64,000 nt of DNA, taken from assembly GCA_025093985.1 (NCBI GenBank), contig JACAAK010000012.1, forward strand, positions 496,001-560,000, given 5' to 3'. Shown in pieces: positions 48,301 to 59,455 of the stretch. The translations under genes were made by a program, and so were the position numbers. Numbering within the stretch: position 1 is the first letter of the stretch; each line of letters opens with the position of its first letter. Under the pieces are notes generated by a model. The model had not been told where the DNA came from. It searched no databases and saw only the letters and a program-made list of their open reading frames with translations. This DNA comes from Calvatia gigantea (taxonomy: Eukaryota > Basidiomycota > Agaricomycetes > Agaricales > Lycoperdaceae).

Positions 48301-48813
48301 CCCAACTTCAGTCCCTTTCCCTTTTGCACCAGCACTATGGCTGGAAAGTTCACTGCTCTCGTCGCCTCCATCGAATTCGTCTGTTGGGTGGTCTTCGTCA
48401 GTTGTGTCGCTTAACCACCCCCCGCCGCCTTTTTGTTTTTGCTGCTTCGGCGGCGCGAACACGATCGGGCTTGCAGGTCGCATTCTAGGATCTGGGGCAA
48501 ACGTAATTGGACTAGGTGGCCTCTCTGCTGCTTTACCCGCATTTTGGGTCGATATGAATATCCGTGAAGGGATGCTGATTTGAAAGAGACGATGGACAAG
48601 CCAGAGTTTGAGTTGTCGGATTGTCCAGCTCGGGTCGATGTGTGTGGTTAACCATTGGTCGTGTTGTACTGCAGATTGTTTTAGCATTACTATTAGTCGA
48701 GAAAACTATAGGAATGCCATACTGAAACGACATGTGATGACGATTTTCGCGGGTTCAGAGTTTTCGAACATGTGGGTGTCATCAAAGGGCAGGTGCCAGG
48801 CTAAGCGGGTCAT
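42345..48813 (-). CDS. Very large PH-like, low-complexity protein
   Basis: About 2,000 residues in several exons; the start MTRLAWHLPFDDTHMF at 48813 precedes a short intron and MLKQSAVQHDQWLTTHIDPS. The first 230 residues could form a split ubiquitin-like domain (WTIRQLKLWLVHRLF ... WYDVNEYELLELHG). A PH-like region follows (VEWRERWVRIQNGTLAVLRD, spliced to EDATHVLPLKDILSL). The rest is disordered: Ser/Pro/His runs, acidic blocks and long Glu/Arg/Lys coiled-coil-like segments (for instance around 44684-44900 and 46130-46270). Shorter conserved pieces include YPEWRLNILCKAQRAGMGDV and ASELEWLAWQIDVLRQAKRQ near the C-terminus. An extra T (plus-strand A at 45185) creates a stop after GEGVNVD, with DDAELSSPVFAPPPP continuing in the next frame. 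A polarity or membrane-scaffold role is a guess only. Confidence 0.6.
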
Positions 48814-49023
48814 CGATGTTATTTCCCAGAATCATACTAAATTCACACCCAGATAAGATAACAGACCTTATCTACTCCACGCTTGATTTGGTGTATTCAG
48901 AAATCACTCGACGGATTTTAGGACGACTGTACTTGCTAAGATACTAAATGCGCAATAATGCAATAGAAGTCGCCTTTAGGCATACCTACGAAAAACAGAA
49001 ATAGTTACTGATGGGCAGCACAA
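48814..49023. other. Short intergenic stretch
   Basis: Between the start of the large PH-like gene and the 3' end of the F-box copy; presumed promoter of the former. No motif recognised. Confidence 0.4.
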
Positions 49024-49950
49024 TCAAGAGTCTAATTCCTCGTACATCTCCCGAAGACCTGGAATCAAGGTCCCCCACGCGAGAATTTGTGGTCGAAGTC
49101 CTCCAGAAACCATTGTCCGGAGCCTATCCTGTAATTCTGTCCAAGGGACATTGAAAGGTGAATCAATTTCCAACAAGAAGCGATCACTCAAAGCTCCCTT
49201 CCGCGCTAACAATATATCAAGAAACACTTGCTGAAAGTATTGCCAATCACCCGTGTTGAAGTCGTGGTTCCGATAAAAAGCGCGTATATGGTGGCCTTGG
49301 TATTCTTGCAGAGCGCCCGCACCAAATAAATCACAGGCCAAATTTCGAGTTCGTGTAGGAGCAACGACTGCACTTGGTGAGGGATAGCCCGAAAGACTTG
49401 CATAATGGTCGCACTCCATAGAATCAGGGAGAAGTATGTGCAGCTCGAGAGGGAATAGTACATCATGCACGTTCTTGAGGTACAGTTCAAGTAATTCAGT
49501 TCTCAGTCCAACCGTTACGGACTTAACATTAAATATGGCCGTCGCCCAAAGTCCTGGAGTTGAACAGACGACCCGACACCGCGCTGAGAATAATTTGCGA
49601 AGGGATTCCTGGCACGCCACTGTCAGATCCTCAACGAAATCGGAGGAGTTAAATTCGATGGGAGAAGATACGTGAGAGAAGACCGCCGACAGTATTTCGG
49701 AAGGCAGATTGACGGTAGGTGATTGTAGTCCGTTCAGTCGCCGCAGGAGCAGGGCACGCGCCACATTGAGGGTCGATATTGCTTCGTCGAAGCGTCGAGT
49801 CTGTTCAATGATAGACGCGATTTCTTCTGCAGTGGATAAGGCAGGAGGTGATATGGAGATGTTATCGTTTGTCCACAATAGGGACATGGGTCGGGGTGCA
49901 TGGTGAAAAAGTGGTGAATGTACATAGCTGAAGTCTTCCTTCTTCGGCAT
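49024..49950 (-). pseudogene. F-box protein family 1, copy a (probably shortened and frame-shifted)
   Basis: Open frame of 308 codons. After an N-terminal helix (IASIIEQTRRFDEAISTLNV) comes an F-box-like motif, LPSEILSAVFSHVSSP, and a CSTPGLWATAIFNV piece typical of mushroom F-box proteins, which recruit targets to SCF ubiquitin ligases. Past LLELYLKNVHDVLFPLELH the reading diverges from the decayed sister copy at 50238-51777: the stretch corresponding to VPREVQSLLLQGTD there is present here in another frame (IPHQVQSLLLHELE), and the leucine-rich part is missing. The frame later rejoins the sister at FLLEIDSPFN and ends LIPGLREMYEELDS. It is open but likely a damaged gene. An expressed short variant is possible. 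Confidence 0.55.
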
Positions 49951-50237
49951 TATATATTAACGCCGATGGCCCTTGCCCGCTTTAAGGTGGTTGACTCTTT
50001 CATCGAGTGTTCCTCGAGTTCTGGGTAAAGCTCAATATTTTAATCTCCATTGCAAAAACCGAGACATTCGAGGCCTAGGATGTCGGCTACTCTGCGGTAT
50101 TCGAACTCGTCGCTTGAAACCCTTGGCCTGTTTTTATACATGGGCAATAGTCTGGATGCGGAGTCATTTGTGGCAACCCAAGAGCCGTGCTCAGAATACG
50201 AGGACAATTACCACCGAGAGATAGTACGATTAAGAAA

Positions 50238-51777
50238 CTGACTCCTTGTATATCTCCTGGAGGCCTGGAACCAATGTCCCTGATGCAAGACTCCGTAATT
50301 GAAGTCCTCCAGCAATCATTGCCCGGAGCCTATCAACTTCACCCAAGGCATGTTGAAAGGGGAATCAATTTCCAACAAGAAGTGACCACCCAAAACCTCC
50401 TTCCTCGCTGACAACATATCAAGAAACAATTGCTGATTGGGCCCCCATTCCTTCCATGGAGTCGTGATACATTGAAAAAGAGGTATATATATGTCGGAGG
50501 CCGGACATAACGAAGGAACCTACCCTAGTGTTGCTGCAGAGGGCCCACAACACCATATGAAAACACCCGCTATCGGTGCCCTGTAGCAGCAATGACTGCA
50601 CCTCACGAGGAACAACTTGAAGAACTCGCGTTACGATCACTTCTGTATAGCTTCTTTGAATCTCGAGAGTTGTGCATGTCGCCGGTAATCATTGAATGAA
50701 CGTTAATAAATTCTCGAGCTTCTGAGCTTCATAATCAAGCGCCAAGCTCAACGTCTCCAGCACGGGTAAACGGAGAAAGGGCCAAATCTCACTAAATGGA
50801 AGCAGGGTGGGGAAGGATGTCTGGAACAATCGCATATGATGGTATGGTATGGAGTTGCGAAGTTGGTCTTTGAGGATAAGAATGTTTCAGTCATAGTAAC
50901 ACTGCTCGCGCCGGTATTCGACCAAATTAGGACATGAGATTAACAATTGGATGCAAGCAGGTCGAGATATGGCAACCAAGTGAAGGACAGCAATGTTACG
51001 GCAAGGTTGGTCAGGCGTGGCCTAGGTTATCGAGCAACTCTCGAGGAATATATGGCGCAAGGAAGAGATAGTTGATAGGTGCGAAATTTGGAGGGCAGAG
51101 TCGACAGTCCCCTGGTTACCCCCCGCCCATCTCAGGCGTAGATTCTCAAACCTTTGAAGGTGAGGAGATAATATAGGGGAGCCATATGTTTGGCGGGGCG
51201 AACAGGCCTAAAAAGGTGAATTTCGACGTTCCTTTTCGAATAGCCTGAAAGACGCTGACGAAGATCCAGAGGTGAAATCATAATATCGGGTTGAAGCATG
51301 TACGACGATGACCTCAAAGAACTAGGGTGAGGTACGCGCGGCTCGAGAGAGAATGGAACACCTTGCACGTTTTTGAGGTACAACTCGAGTAAATTGGCCT
51401 TCAGCCTGACCGTTTTGAGTTTCACGTTTATCAGGGTCTTCGCCCATAATCGTGGGGTCGAACACACGACTTGCCGCCAGTACGACGATACGGTGCCAAG
51501 CATAATTTGCGTATGAATCTCCGGCGCACCATTACCATACCCCTCGACGGAATCGGAGGCGCTGAAGCGGGTGGGAGGAGATACGTGATTGAAGATCGCC
51601 GATAGGGTTTCGGGGGCAAGATTGCTGATAGGCGATTGCAACACGTTTAGTCACTGCAAGAGCTTGGCCCGTGTTACATTGAGGACAGATATCGTTTCAT
51701 GAGTCTGCTCCATGATGGAAGTTATTTCTTCTGCGATTAAGGCAGGGTGCGATGAATGACTTGGTGGAACCGCCATG
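50238..51777 (-). pseudogene. F-box protein family 1, copy b, decayed
   Basis: The ATG at about 51777 gives MAVPPSHSSHPALIAEEITS, aligning with copy a, but a TGA replaces the CGA of copy a in LLQ-stop-LNVLQSP (near 51652). A second open segment (51132-51644) carries the F-box core APETLSAIFNHVSPPT, then SYWRQVVCSTPRLWAKTLIN. Further on, in other frames, lie leucine-rich pieces absent from copy a (LISCPNLVEYRRE, LRLPVLETLSLALDYEAQKL, VPREVQSLLLQGTD). The end (about 50238) resembles the tail of copy a. Multiple stops and frame changes make it a pseudogene. It retains the LRR part that copy a has lost. Confidence 0.7.
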
Positions 51778-52032
51778 ATTTAGCCGCAATAGAGGCATGT
51801 GTAGGGTTGTATAATGGGCGGAGTGGGGGCAACTGATAGAGAACCTATCGCCCCTTATGCATTCTGCATTCTACATGACTCGATGACCGGCCGGAGCCAG
51901 TGAGATAGAGATTCTGGAATTATGTTTAGATGTCCCGTTGTCCACTTTATGTGCCAAAATGGCCGTCCCCTCCCTGGTACGTTTCCAAAGCGAGGTTGGT
52001 GTCTGGATGGAATCCAACATTGGTGTTACAAT

Positions 52033-52560
52033 TTAAGGGATTGAAGCGTTCAAGGTACAGGATGTCGGCCGCCTTGCAGTGCTCAAACCCGTCGCCTGTA
52101 ACTGGTTTTCATAGCAGTCACTAGCAAGTGGCTGGTTGAGGGCTTGCACAATACCTACCAGGTTTTTCATTCTGTGAACTAGGGTCCATTGGTAAAGATA
52201 CAAAAACGCAAGGTGATACCACCTCCTGCACATCCGGATGAGCTACCGTCGTGTTACCTGAACACAAATTCAGGGCGTCGAGTGGTATGTCACGAATGAA
52301 AGTGACAATCTTACCAATAACGCACGATATTTTTTGGTGTTGTCCTTCGAATAAGGGCTCTGAAGCCGCCTAGAACACATGTTCGATGGATTAATTCCAT
52401 AAGGGACCCAGGTAACATGGTGGGGGACCACGCCGAGGACGTCGTCGGGGAAGATATCAGTTGGAAAAACAGGTTTCTTATAGGGAGGCCTAGCGGGTGC
52501 GGTTGCGAAACCTGCATCCCGAAGGAATATTGATATGCCCATGGCGCCTGAGTTAAATTA
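52033..52560 (-). pseudogene. F-box/LRR family 2, truncated 5' copy
   Basis: Corresponds to the first part of the intact neighbour at 52678-53980: PTDIFPDDVLGVVPHHVTWV, then, after the same intron position, a TAG in place of Tyr (VTRR-stop-LIRMCRRWY), then HLAFLYLYQWTLVHRMKNLV. Similarity ends near 52080. It is a 3'-truncated relic lying directly behind the intact gene. Confidence 0.75.
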
Positions 52561-52677
52561 GGGCGTCTGTCGTGTGGCGTCAACATCATTTGGGACAGGG
52601 GTAGGGATGCAGATATGCAGGGTGTTCCGGAAAGATAAAGCAGGTTCAGGGTTCAACAGCTGTCCTTGTTAAAATTG

Positions 52678-53980
52678 CTAAATATGCAATCTGTAAACAT
52701 TGCCGTCAGGGTCTAACCAACTCTGAAGTAAATCCCCAGCCTCCGCACTTCGCACAACATATTCCTCGTGCATGCACACCTCACGCATCGTCCTTTCGTC
52801 CAGTAACTGCACTTTGAGTGGTGAAGGCGCATCTCGCACAACGTGATTCAATACATGCAGCAGCCATTTGACGGCCTGCTTCTTCGGCTTTACTGAACAC
52901 ACGCGGAGGCCAAGCACAGACACGCTGGAAGGGAAGACGTATCTAGACCAGGCCCGAGGCCACACCGGGAGTACGAGGTCAATACGGCGTACATTTGGGA
53001 GAAATTGTAAGAGATGTTCGACAGCCTGAAGCTCGGCGTCGAGGTGAAGAATGTAATCAGTGAAGTTGAGCTGCAGGGATGTTAGGGAAGGAAGAGACCA
53101 GGTTATCAGGTTCTGGCGCCAGTGCGAGTTGATGAGACGCATGTGTATCATATATAAGTTTATGGTTAGCCGGCTGAGGGAGGCGAATGTGGCGCTGACG
53201 GAAATGGGACTCGTGAATCCTATCGTCAATTCCCTCAATGCGTGGGGCGGAGCAGAGGTTTTAGTGGCCGCTTCAAAAGAGAAGGATCCCATGGCGGAAA
53301 TGTTGATTGCAACGAGGTTTGGGTGTGATTGGACGAAGTGCGCCCAGTCCTCTGACTCGAAGATGCCCTTTTCGCTCATCCAGTTGAAGAATTCTAGTTT
53401 GGGGCAATATGTATGGGAAACGGAAGCCCGGGTCCAAGAGTGGTTGTAACATGTTCCAACGGTCAAGACTTGGAGGTTGGGCACGGCTCGAAGGAGGCGA
53501 AGCACGAGCTGCCCTTCTTGATTCAACTCTTCAATTGTCTCTCCCCCAGTCCACCGAAAGTCGATGTCCAGACGCCTCGTGCACCAGCCGATGTATGTGT
53601 GAGAGTCACTAAAAAGCTGCTGTTCAAGGATTTGCACAATACCCTCTAGATTTTTCAGTTTGGCAGCTAAAATCCATTCGTAGAGATACAAGAACGCAAG
53701 GCGATGCCAATTCTTGCACACCCGCACCAGATATCGTCGTGTCACCTGAAGTACGAGTTGAGGCGACGGAACACACCAAAAACGTCAACCTGACCAATGA
53801 TGCACGGTATTTTCTGGCGAGGTCTCTTGAGCGAGAGCTCTGAAGCCGTTTTTCGACCATGTCGGATGGATCGATGCCGTAGGGGACCCAGGTAGCTTGG
53901 CGGAGGATCTCGCTGAGGATGTCGTCGGGGAACATCTCAACGTGAATTACAGGTTTCTTATAGGCCTCTTTTGCAGACAT
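52678..53980 (-). CDS. F-box-like/leucine-rich protein, family 2, intact copy
   Basis: Two exons, about 415 residues. Exon 1 (from 53980) reads MSAKEAYKKPVIHVEMFPDD with ILSEILRQATWVPYGIDP, an F-box-like start. After an intron, VTRRYLVRVCKNWHRLAFLY continues into a region of leucine-rich repeats: VLRLLRAVPNLQVLTVG, CPKLEFFNWMSE, HFVQSHPNLVAI, LPSLTSLQLNF, LLQFLPNVRRIDLVLP. The C-terminus is EYVVRSAEAGDLLQSWLDPD. No frame break. By analogy with other F-box/LRR proteins it may select substrates for an SCF ubiquitin ligase; the F-box match is weak, so this is an inference. It is flanked by a truncated and a decayed copy. Confidence 0.75.
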
Positions 53981-54357
53981 GACGAAGACGATGGTTGTAC
54001 CCTGCAAGAAAGGTTGGTCACGCTGCTTTGTTGTCACTCATGCATGTCACTGTCGTCACTGTAACTTATCCAGGAGTTCACTGTTCCACTTGAATTTTTC
54101 GCATCCCTTCACGGAACACCCCCTGACACTCGTGTAAATCCAAACGGGTGCGGTAACTGGTTAGCTCTAGCTTGTTCGCTACGTTTTTGTAGTTTTTCTT
54201 GTAGTGATATAAAAAGGTAGTTTAACTTGAACAGCCTCAGTCATGTGTTCCCTATGTCGTTTGAACGAGGGGCAAAGTACAACCTAACATTATATTAGGG
54301 TTTTCTGAGAAGACAAAGCGGGTTCAATTTCAGTACACAGCAGCTCTTGTCAGGATG

Positions 54358-55664
54358 CTAAATACGCAATTTGTATTCGTAACCATCAGGAACCAACCAA
54401 GTCTCGAGTACCTCCCCAACCTCGGGATTCCGCACGACATATTCCTTATGCATGCACACACCCGCCATCGTCTTTTCATCCAAAAACTGCAATCTGAGAG
54501 CTGGACCCACAACTTTTACGACGGAATCCGAAACGTCCAACAACCGTCTCACAAGTCGCCTGTTTGGCTTGATTAAACGCATGCGGAAGCCGAGCACGGT
54601 TACTATGGATGGGAAGATGGCCCTAGACCAGACTTGTGGCCATAATGGAAGTACGAGGTCAATACGACGAAGGTTTGGGAGGAAAGGGAAGAGGCGCTGG
54701 AGGCCATTGTTTTTTTTTTCTGAAAGTGAGGTCCTCTCTGCAGTTGCGTAAGGTAAAGTTGAGTTGCAGGGTCGTTAGGGAAGGAAGCGGCCCAATTATT
54801 TGATGTTCGAAGAAGTGGTCCTAGGCGAAATACAGGTTATATAAATTCAAGTTGATTCGTTCGAGGGAGGTAAATGTAGTGCTGATAGGAATGGCGCTGG
54901 TGACTGATGTCGTCAATGCTCTCAATGAGTGAGCCGGCTGGTCCTGTGCAATGGTTTTGAACGACGGAGCTTCATAGCGCAAGGGCGAATCGCGACGAGG
55001 TTTGGGTGTGATTGGATAAAGTGCGCCTAAACCACCGGGTCGAAGATGTCCCTCTCACTCATCCAGTTCAGAAATTCCAGTTTGGGGCAGTATGTGTGAG
55101 AACGAAAATATCGATCCAGGAGCATCTGTAACAATTTCCAACGATCAAAACCCGGAGGTTGGTCACGGTACGGAGGAGACGAAGCACAAGTGTCTCCTCT
55201 TGCTATAGTTGTTCCTTTGTCTCCGCTCCGGCTGATCGAAGGCCGATATCCAAACGTCTTGCAAACCAGCCAACGTGTATGCTGGACTCATTAGAAAGCG
55301 GCCGTTCAACTGCTTATACGATACCCTCCAGATACCTTAACCTCGAAGCCAAGATCCTTTCGTAGAGATACGGAAGCGCTAGGTGATACCATTTCTTGCA
55401 CACCCGAATCAGGTATCGTCGCGTTGCCTCAATAACGATTTAGGCACTATGTCACAATCGGGAATGACACGGTTTTACCAATGATGAGCGATATTCTCTG
55501 CCAACATCCTTGTAGCGAGAACTTTGATGGGTTTAATAGACCATGTCTGATGAATCGACGCCATAGGGTACCCAAGTGGCGTGACGGAGGACCTCCCCGA
55601 TCAACTCGTTGGGAAGTGTGTCAACGCAAGGGATAAACTCCTTGTAAGCCTTCTTCGCAGACAT
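54358..55664 (-). pseudogene. F-box/LRR family 2, decayed full-length copy
   Basis: Full-length relative of the intact copy with many stops and frame changes. The ATG at 55664 gives MSAKKAYKEF, with EVLRHATWVPYGVDSSDM; the tail is still open (VCMHKEYVVRNPEVGEVLET and WLVPDGYEYKLRI). Pieces between match YLIRVCKKWYHLALPYLYER and WFARRLDIGL but are interrupted by TAG and TGA. Clear pseudogene. Confidence 0.8.
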
Positions 55665-55988
55665 GGTGGGACGGAATTGCAGGCAGTTCCTGAGAGCTGA
55701 TATACTCCATCCATTCGTGGTGCTCGCGTGGTATCCCGGGGCACATGTGGCTTCTCCATTATTTTGGCGAGGGTTATTAGGTACAGTGTGTAGGGCATTC
55801 CGGCGTCCAGCGTTGGCGCGCCAAAGAAACGCATATTAAGTATCCAGATCAAGTAATTTGACGCGAGGGCTGTCATATGAGTGTGACGAAAAGGCGTGGA
55901 CGTGTCGTATTACGTAAGCTAGTGCCACGTCGAGGGAAATTGGCTACTTAACATAATTATTTCTGCATCTCTCTCCTTCTCCGCAACA

Positions 55989-57788
55989 ATGAGCGGTTGT
56001 AAGTGTCTGTCTATCCTGCTTGTGCTGGTGTTGAGGGTTTCGTAGTCAGGTTTCTCAATCTAGTCCGTCCTTTCCTTCCCATTCTACCAGAAGTCTCCTC
56101 GCCAGACCGCAAAGTATGTCTTGTTCCACCTACAACATCACCACTATCCACTCACGCTCTACGTTTCTAGGTCCCCTTCAACCAAAAAGTGCTATGGACA
56201 GCAGTCACCCTCCTCATCTTCTTGGTCTGTTCACAGGTCCCGCTCTACGGCATCATGTCCTCCGACTCCTCTGACCCGCTCTATTGGATGCGTGTCATCC
56301 TCGCATCGAACCGTGGTACTCTTATGGAACTTGGTATCAGTCCTATCGTCACCTCTGGCATGATCATGCAACTCCTCGCTGGCGCAAACCTCATTGAAGT
56401 TGACTTCAGTCTCAAAGAGGACCGTGCACTCTTCTCTGGTGCTCAAAAACGTCAGTACATTTTTCTTTGACGTGTCACGCCCCAATACTGAACTCACGCG
56501 TTTATTTTACTTTACAGTCTTCGCACTTATCATCTCACTCGGTCAGGCAACGGTCTACGTCCTCACAGGTCTCTATGGTCAACCTAAAGACCTCGGCGCT
56601 GGCGTCTGTCTCCTCCTTATCATCCAACTTGTAGCCGCTGCACTCATCGTCATCCTCCTCGACGAGCTTCTACAAAAGGGTTATGGTCTCGGCTCCTGGT
56701 ATCTCTCCTCTTCATCGCTAACCAATATCTGCGAATCCATCGTCTGGAAAGCCTTCTCCCCAACCACAGTCAACATCGGTCGTGGACCAGAATTTGAAGG
56801 TGCCATCGTCGCTTTGTTCCACTTGTTGTTCACTTGGAACGATAAAGGCCGCGCCCTTCGTGAGGCGTTCTGGAGAGACAGACTGCCCAATGTCATGAAC
56901 CTCATTGCAACCATTGTCATCTTCGCAGTTGTGATCTATCTCCAAGGATTCAGGATTGAGATTCCTGTGAAGAGCAACAGGTTCAGGGGACAGCGTGGAA
57001 GCTACCCCGTCAAGCTCTTCTATACATCGAACATGCCGATCATGCTCGAGAGCGCGCTCACGTCTAACGTATTTATTGTTTCTCAAATGCTCGCTACGCG
57101 TTTCCCAAGCAACCTCCTCGTTCGTCTATTGGGTGTCTGGGAGGTATGTTGTATAACACAACTTGTCGATTCCTGTTACTGATCACTGCGTTTGTTGTAG
57201 CCTATGGAGGATTCTCCCCAACTCCGCGCTGTATCTGGAATTGCGTACTACATGTCACCCCCGCACACCATGAAAGAAGCTATCCTCGACCCTATTCACA
57301 CCGCAGCCTATATTATGTTCATGCTCTCGGCCTGTGCACTCTTCTCTAAGACCTGGATCGAAGTTTCCGGCTCTGGCCCTCGTGACGTCGCCAAGCAGCT
57401 CAAGGATCAACAAATGGTCAGTCCCCTATCAATAGCCAAAAATAGATTGTTCCGCGTGCTTATTTTTTTTTTCCTTTCCCCCTTTTATCGTAGGTTATGG
57501 CCGGTCATCGTGAGGGATCGATGTACAAAGAACTCAAGCGTGTTATTCCTACCGCAGCTGCGTTCGGTGGTGCGATCCTCGGCTTGCTCTCCGTCGCTGC
57601 GGATTTGATGGGTGCTATTGGAAGTGGTACTGGTATCCTTATGGCTGTTACCATCATCTACAGCTGTATGTTCTTCCCTCTATCTTCATCTTATCGCTGT
57701 GATCCTGACATGGTGCCTTTTAGACTGGGAAATTGGCATGAGAGAAAGTGGTGGTCCCGAACTGGCTGCCCTTGGTGACCTTCTCTAA
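55989..57788 (+). CDS. SEC61: SEC61 alpha subunit, protein-conducting channel (three apparent base insertions)
   Basis: Core of the endoplasmic reticulum translocon. A short first exon (MSG) joins [20 protein letters not shown]; then [60 protein letters not shown] and [14 protein letters not shown]. Later exons hold [73 protein letters not shown] and [20 protein letters not shown], to a stop at 57788. The near-invariant segment expected to read GSGISLFIATNIC instead reads [14 protein letters not shown]: three extra bases (about 56697, 56707, 56720) garble it and then restore frame. The first intron fits best with a GTGTCT donor giving MSGCKFLN; the stronger GTAAGT donor would break frame. In an essential gene these are best explained as sequence errors. 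Confidence 0.92.
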
Positions 57789-58237
57789 ACACTTGACGAT
57801 TCTGGATCTCGACGACGATGATGCCCACACGTCATACCCTTACCCCTTCTCACAATCACATTCTCGTCATCGTTCGTAGGAGATTAGAGATTCAGTGTCT
57901 GGAGTTGGAAGGAGCAGTTGTGGATATTAGTAGACTAGGAAAAATGGGAACGGGTTGGAAGAAGAAAAAAAGAAGTTGGAGGTGGTACGAAGTCCTTACT
58001 TTATCGTCCCCCCTCTAGCTTTTTATGTTTTTTTCTATGGTTTGATTGTTTGTAACTGCTCTCCTTTTGCCCCCTTAATTTAATTCGAATTATTCGAATT
58101 TTGGTTGAGTGTCTCCTGTGAATATGGTACAGCAATTACTTCATCCGCTATCCTAAATAATTTGTTCTTCGCTCTTTTGCGCATCCCCAGCGCCAAGAAT
58201 AACGGGTACACTCGCAGGTCTCCAGGTACTAACCCTC
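57789..58237. other. Convergent 3' region
   Basis: Between SEC61 (+) and 7TM copy 7 (-). Pyrimidine- and AT-rich, no gene recognised. Confidence 0.5.
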
Positions 58238-59455
58238 TCACTTTGTGCCACTAGTCCGCCCACCCTCACCTGTCGCCCATCCTAGTCCTACACGAACACT
58301 AATCAGCATCGTTGAGAATCCGTAGAGTTGTGTTGCGATATCGTAAAAGATGATATAGAGAGGGTGTCCTGCGATGAGGAGACCGAGTACGGAAATCATC
58401 CAGAGACTGTAAAGTGCAGCGCTTTCTACTAGAATCGCTATTACGTGCTGTTGAATTGGGGGCGAGAGGGTGTTAGGTAAAGTGAGGTGGAATTGGGAGG
58501 AGACTTACGAGGAGTTGACCACCGCCGTATCGTCGTGCACCGCGGTTCGCGCGCCAAATTTTGTAAGACATGACCACTGTATCTTTTTCGTAAGGAAAGA
58601 ACGGGGAAAGGACTAGATGGGAAAACGTACGGGTACAATAAACATTGACACTGGGGGGAAGGTAACCAGTTTCAGTGATTTGTCGACTAGAATAATAGTA
58701 ATGATACCGACCTGAGTGTAGACGCAACGACACCCATGAGCCAGAACGGCTGCCTCAGAATCCAGGATAAAGGTTTTCTCGAGTAGACAAGGTAATATTC
58801 CCATGAAAGCGGAATCGCAAAGACTATCACAAAAACAATCCGTTGGAATTAACCCTGCACATGAGGAAGGTTCAAGGTGCGTACCGAAGAATGCGGTCAG
58901 AGCAAAGAGAGGAAACGCGACGAGTAATTTGCTTTTATTTCCTACGATCCATAGGCGATGAATCTATTCCCAGATAAGAGATAAAGTAGTGGAACAGAAG
59001 GTGATCGGACCTACGATTATAAGGTCTCCGATGACCAACACAATTTCTGACATCAAGACTCTTCCAAACACGATCATTCTGGCAACCATCTCAGGCGGCT
59101 CTCCAAGATAGATCACCCAGTTCAATATCCAGTGCTTTACCACAACCACGATTTTCTTAGTAAGGGGCTCTGACGCATCACGAGAAAAAAAGCGACCTAC
59201 AACAGTCAGAACGACAAACATAATCCCGCCTGTAATCTCCCAAAATCGCATTGTCTGCAATCGTTCTTGGTCTCCATTTTCCAACCCTCCTGCACCGTTT
59301 CCAAACCCATTTTTCGCTTGTTTTTGTAGATGTCGTCGTCGTTGGAGCAGGAGGAGCGAAGAAACGAAGTATAGCACAAAGAAACCACCGTAGAATGCGT
59401 TCTCGGAAATGATGAGCGTCCAGAGGCGACGTTGCGTTGCTACTTCCGAGGACAT
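58238..59455 (-). CDS. Seven-transmembrane protein, copy 7
   Basis: Starts MSSEVATQRRLWTLIISENA; TM1 FYGGFFVLYFVSSLLLLQRR, a polar loop, then TM2 MRFWEITGGIMFVVLTVV. The next exon gives HWILNWVIYLGEPPEMVARM and EIVLVIGDLII; then IHRLWIVGNKSKLLVAFPLF after TM3. Later parts: VVMSYKIWRANRGARRYGGG, HVIAILVESAALYSLWMISV (TM6) and YGFSTMLISVRVGLGWATGE before the stop at 58240-58238. All family signatures are present and the frame looks intact across joins. It forms a divergent pair with copy 8. Function unknown. Confidence 0.75.

Noticed and set aside
1301..56721. Organism-wide programmed +1 frameshifting
   Set aside because: Shift sites share no common slippery context or stop codon, and several long genes (transporter, UbiA, methyltransferase) need none.
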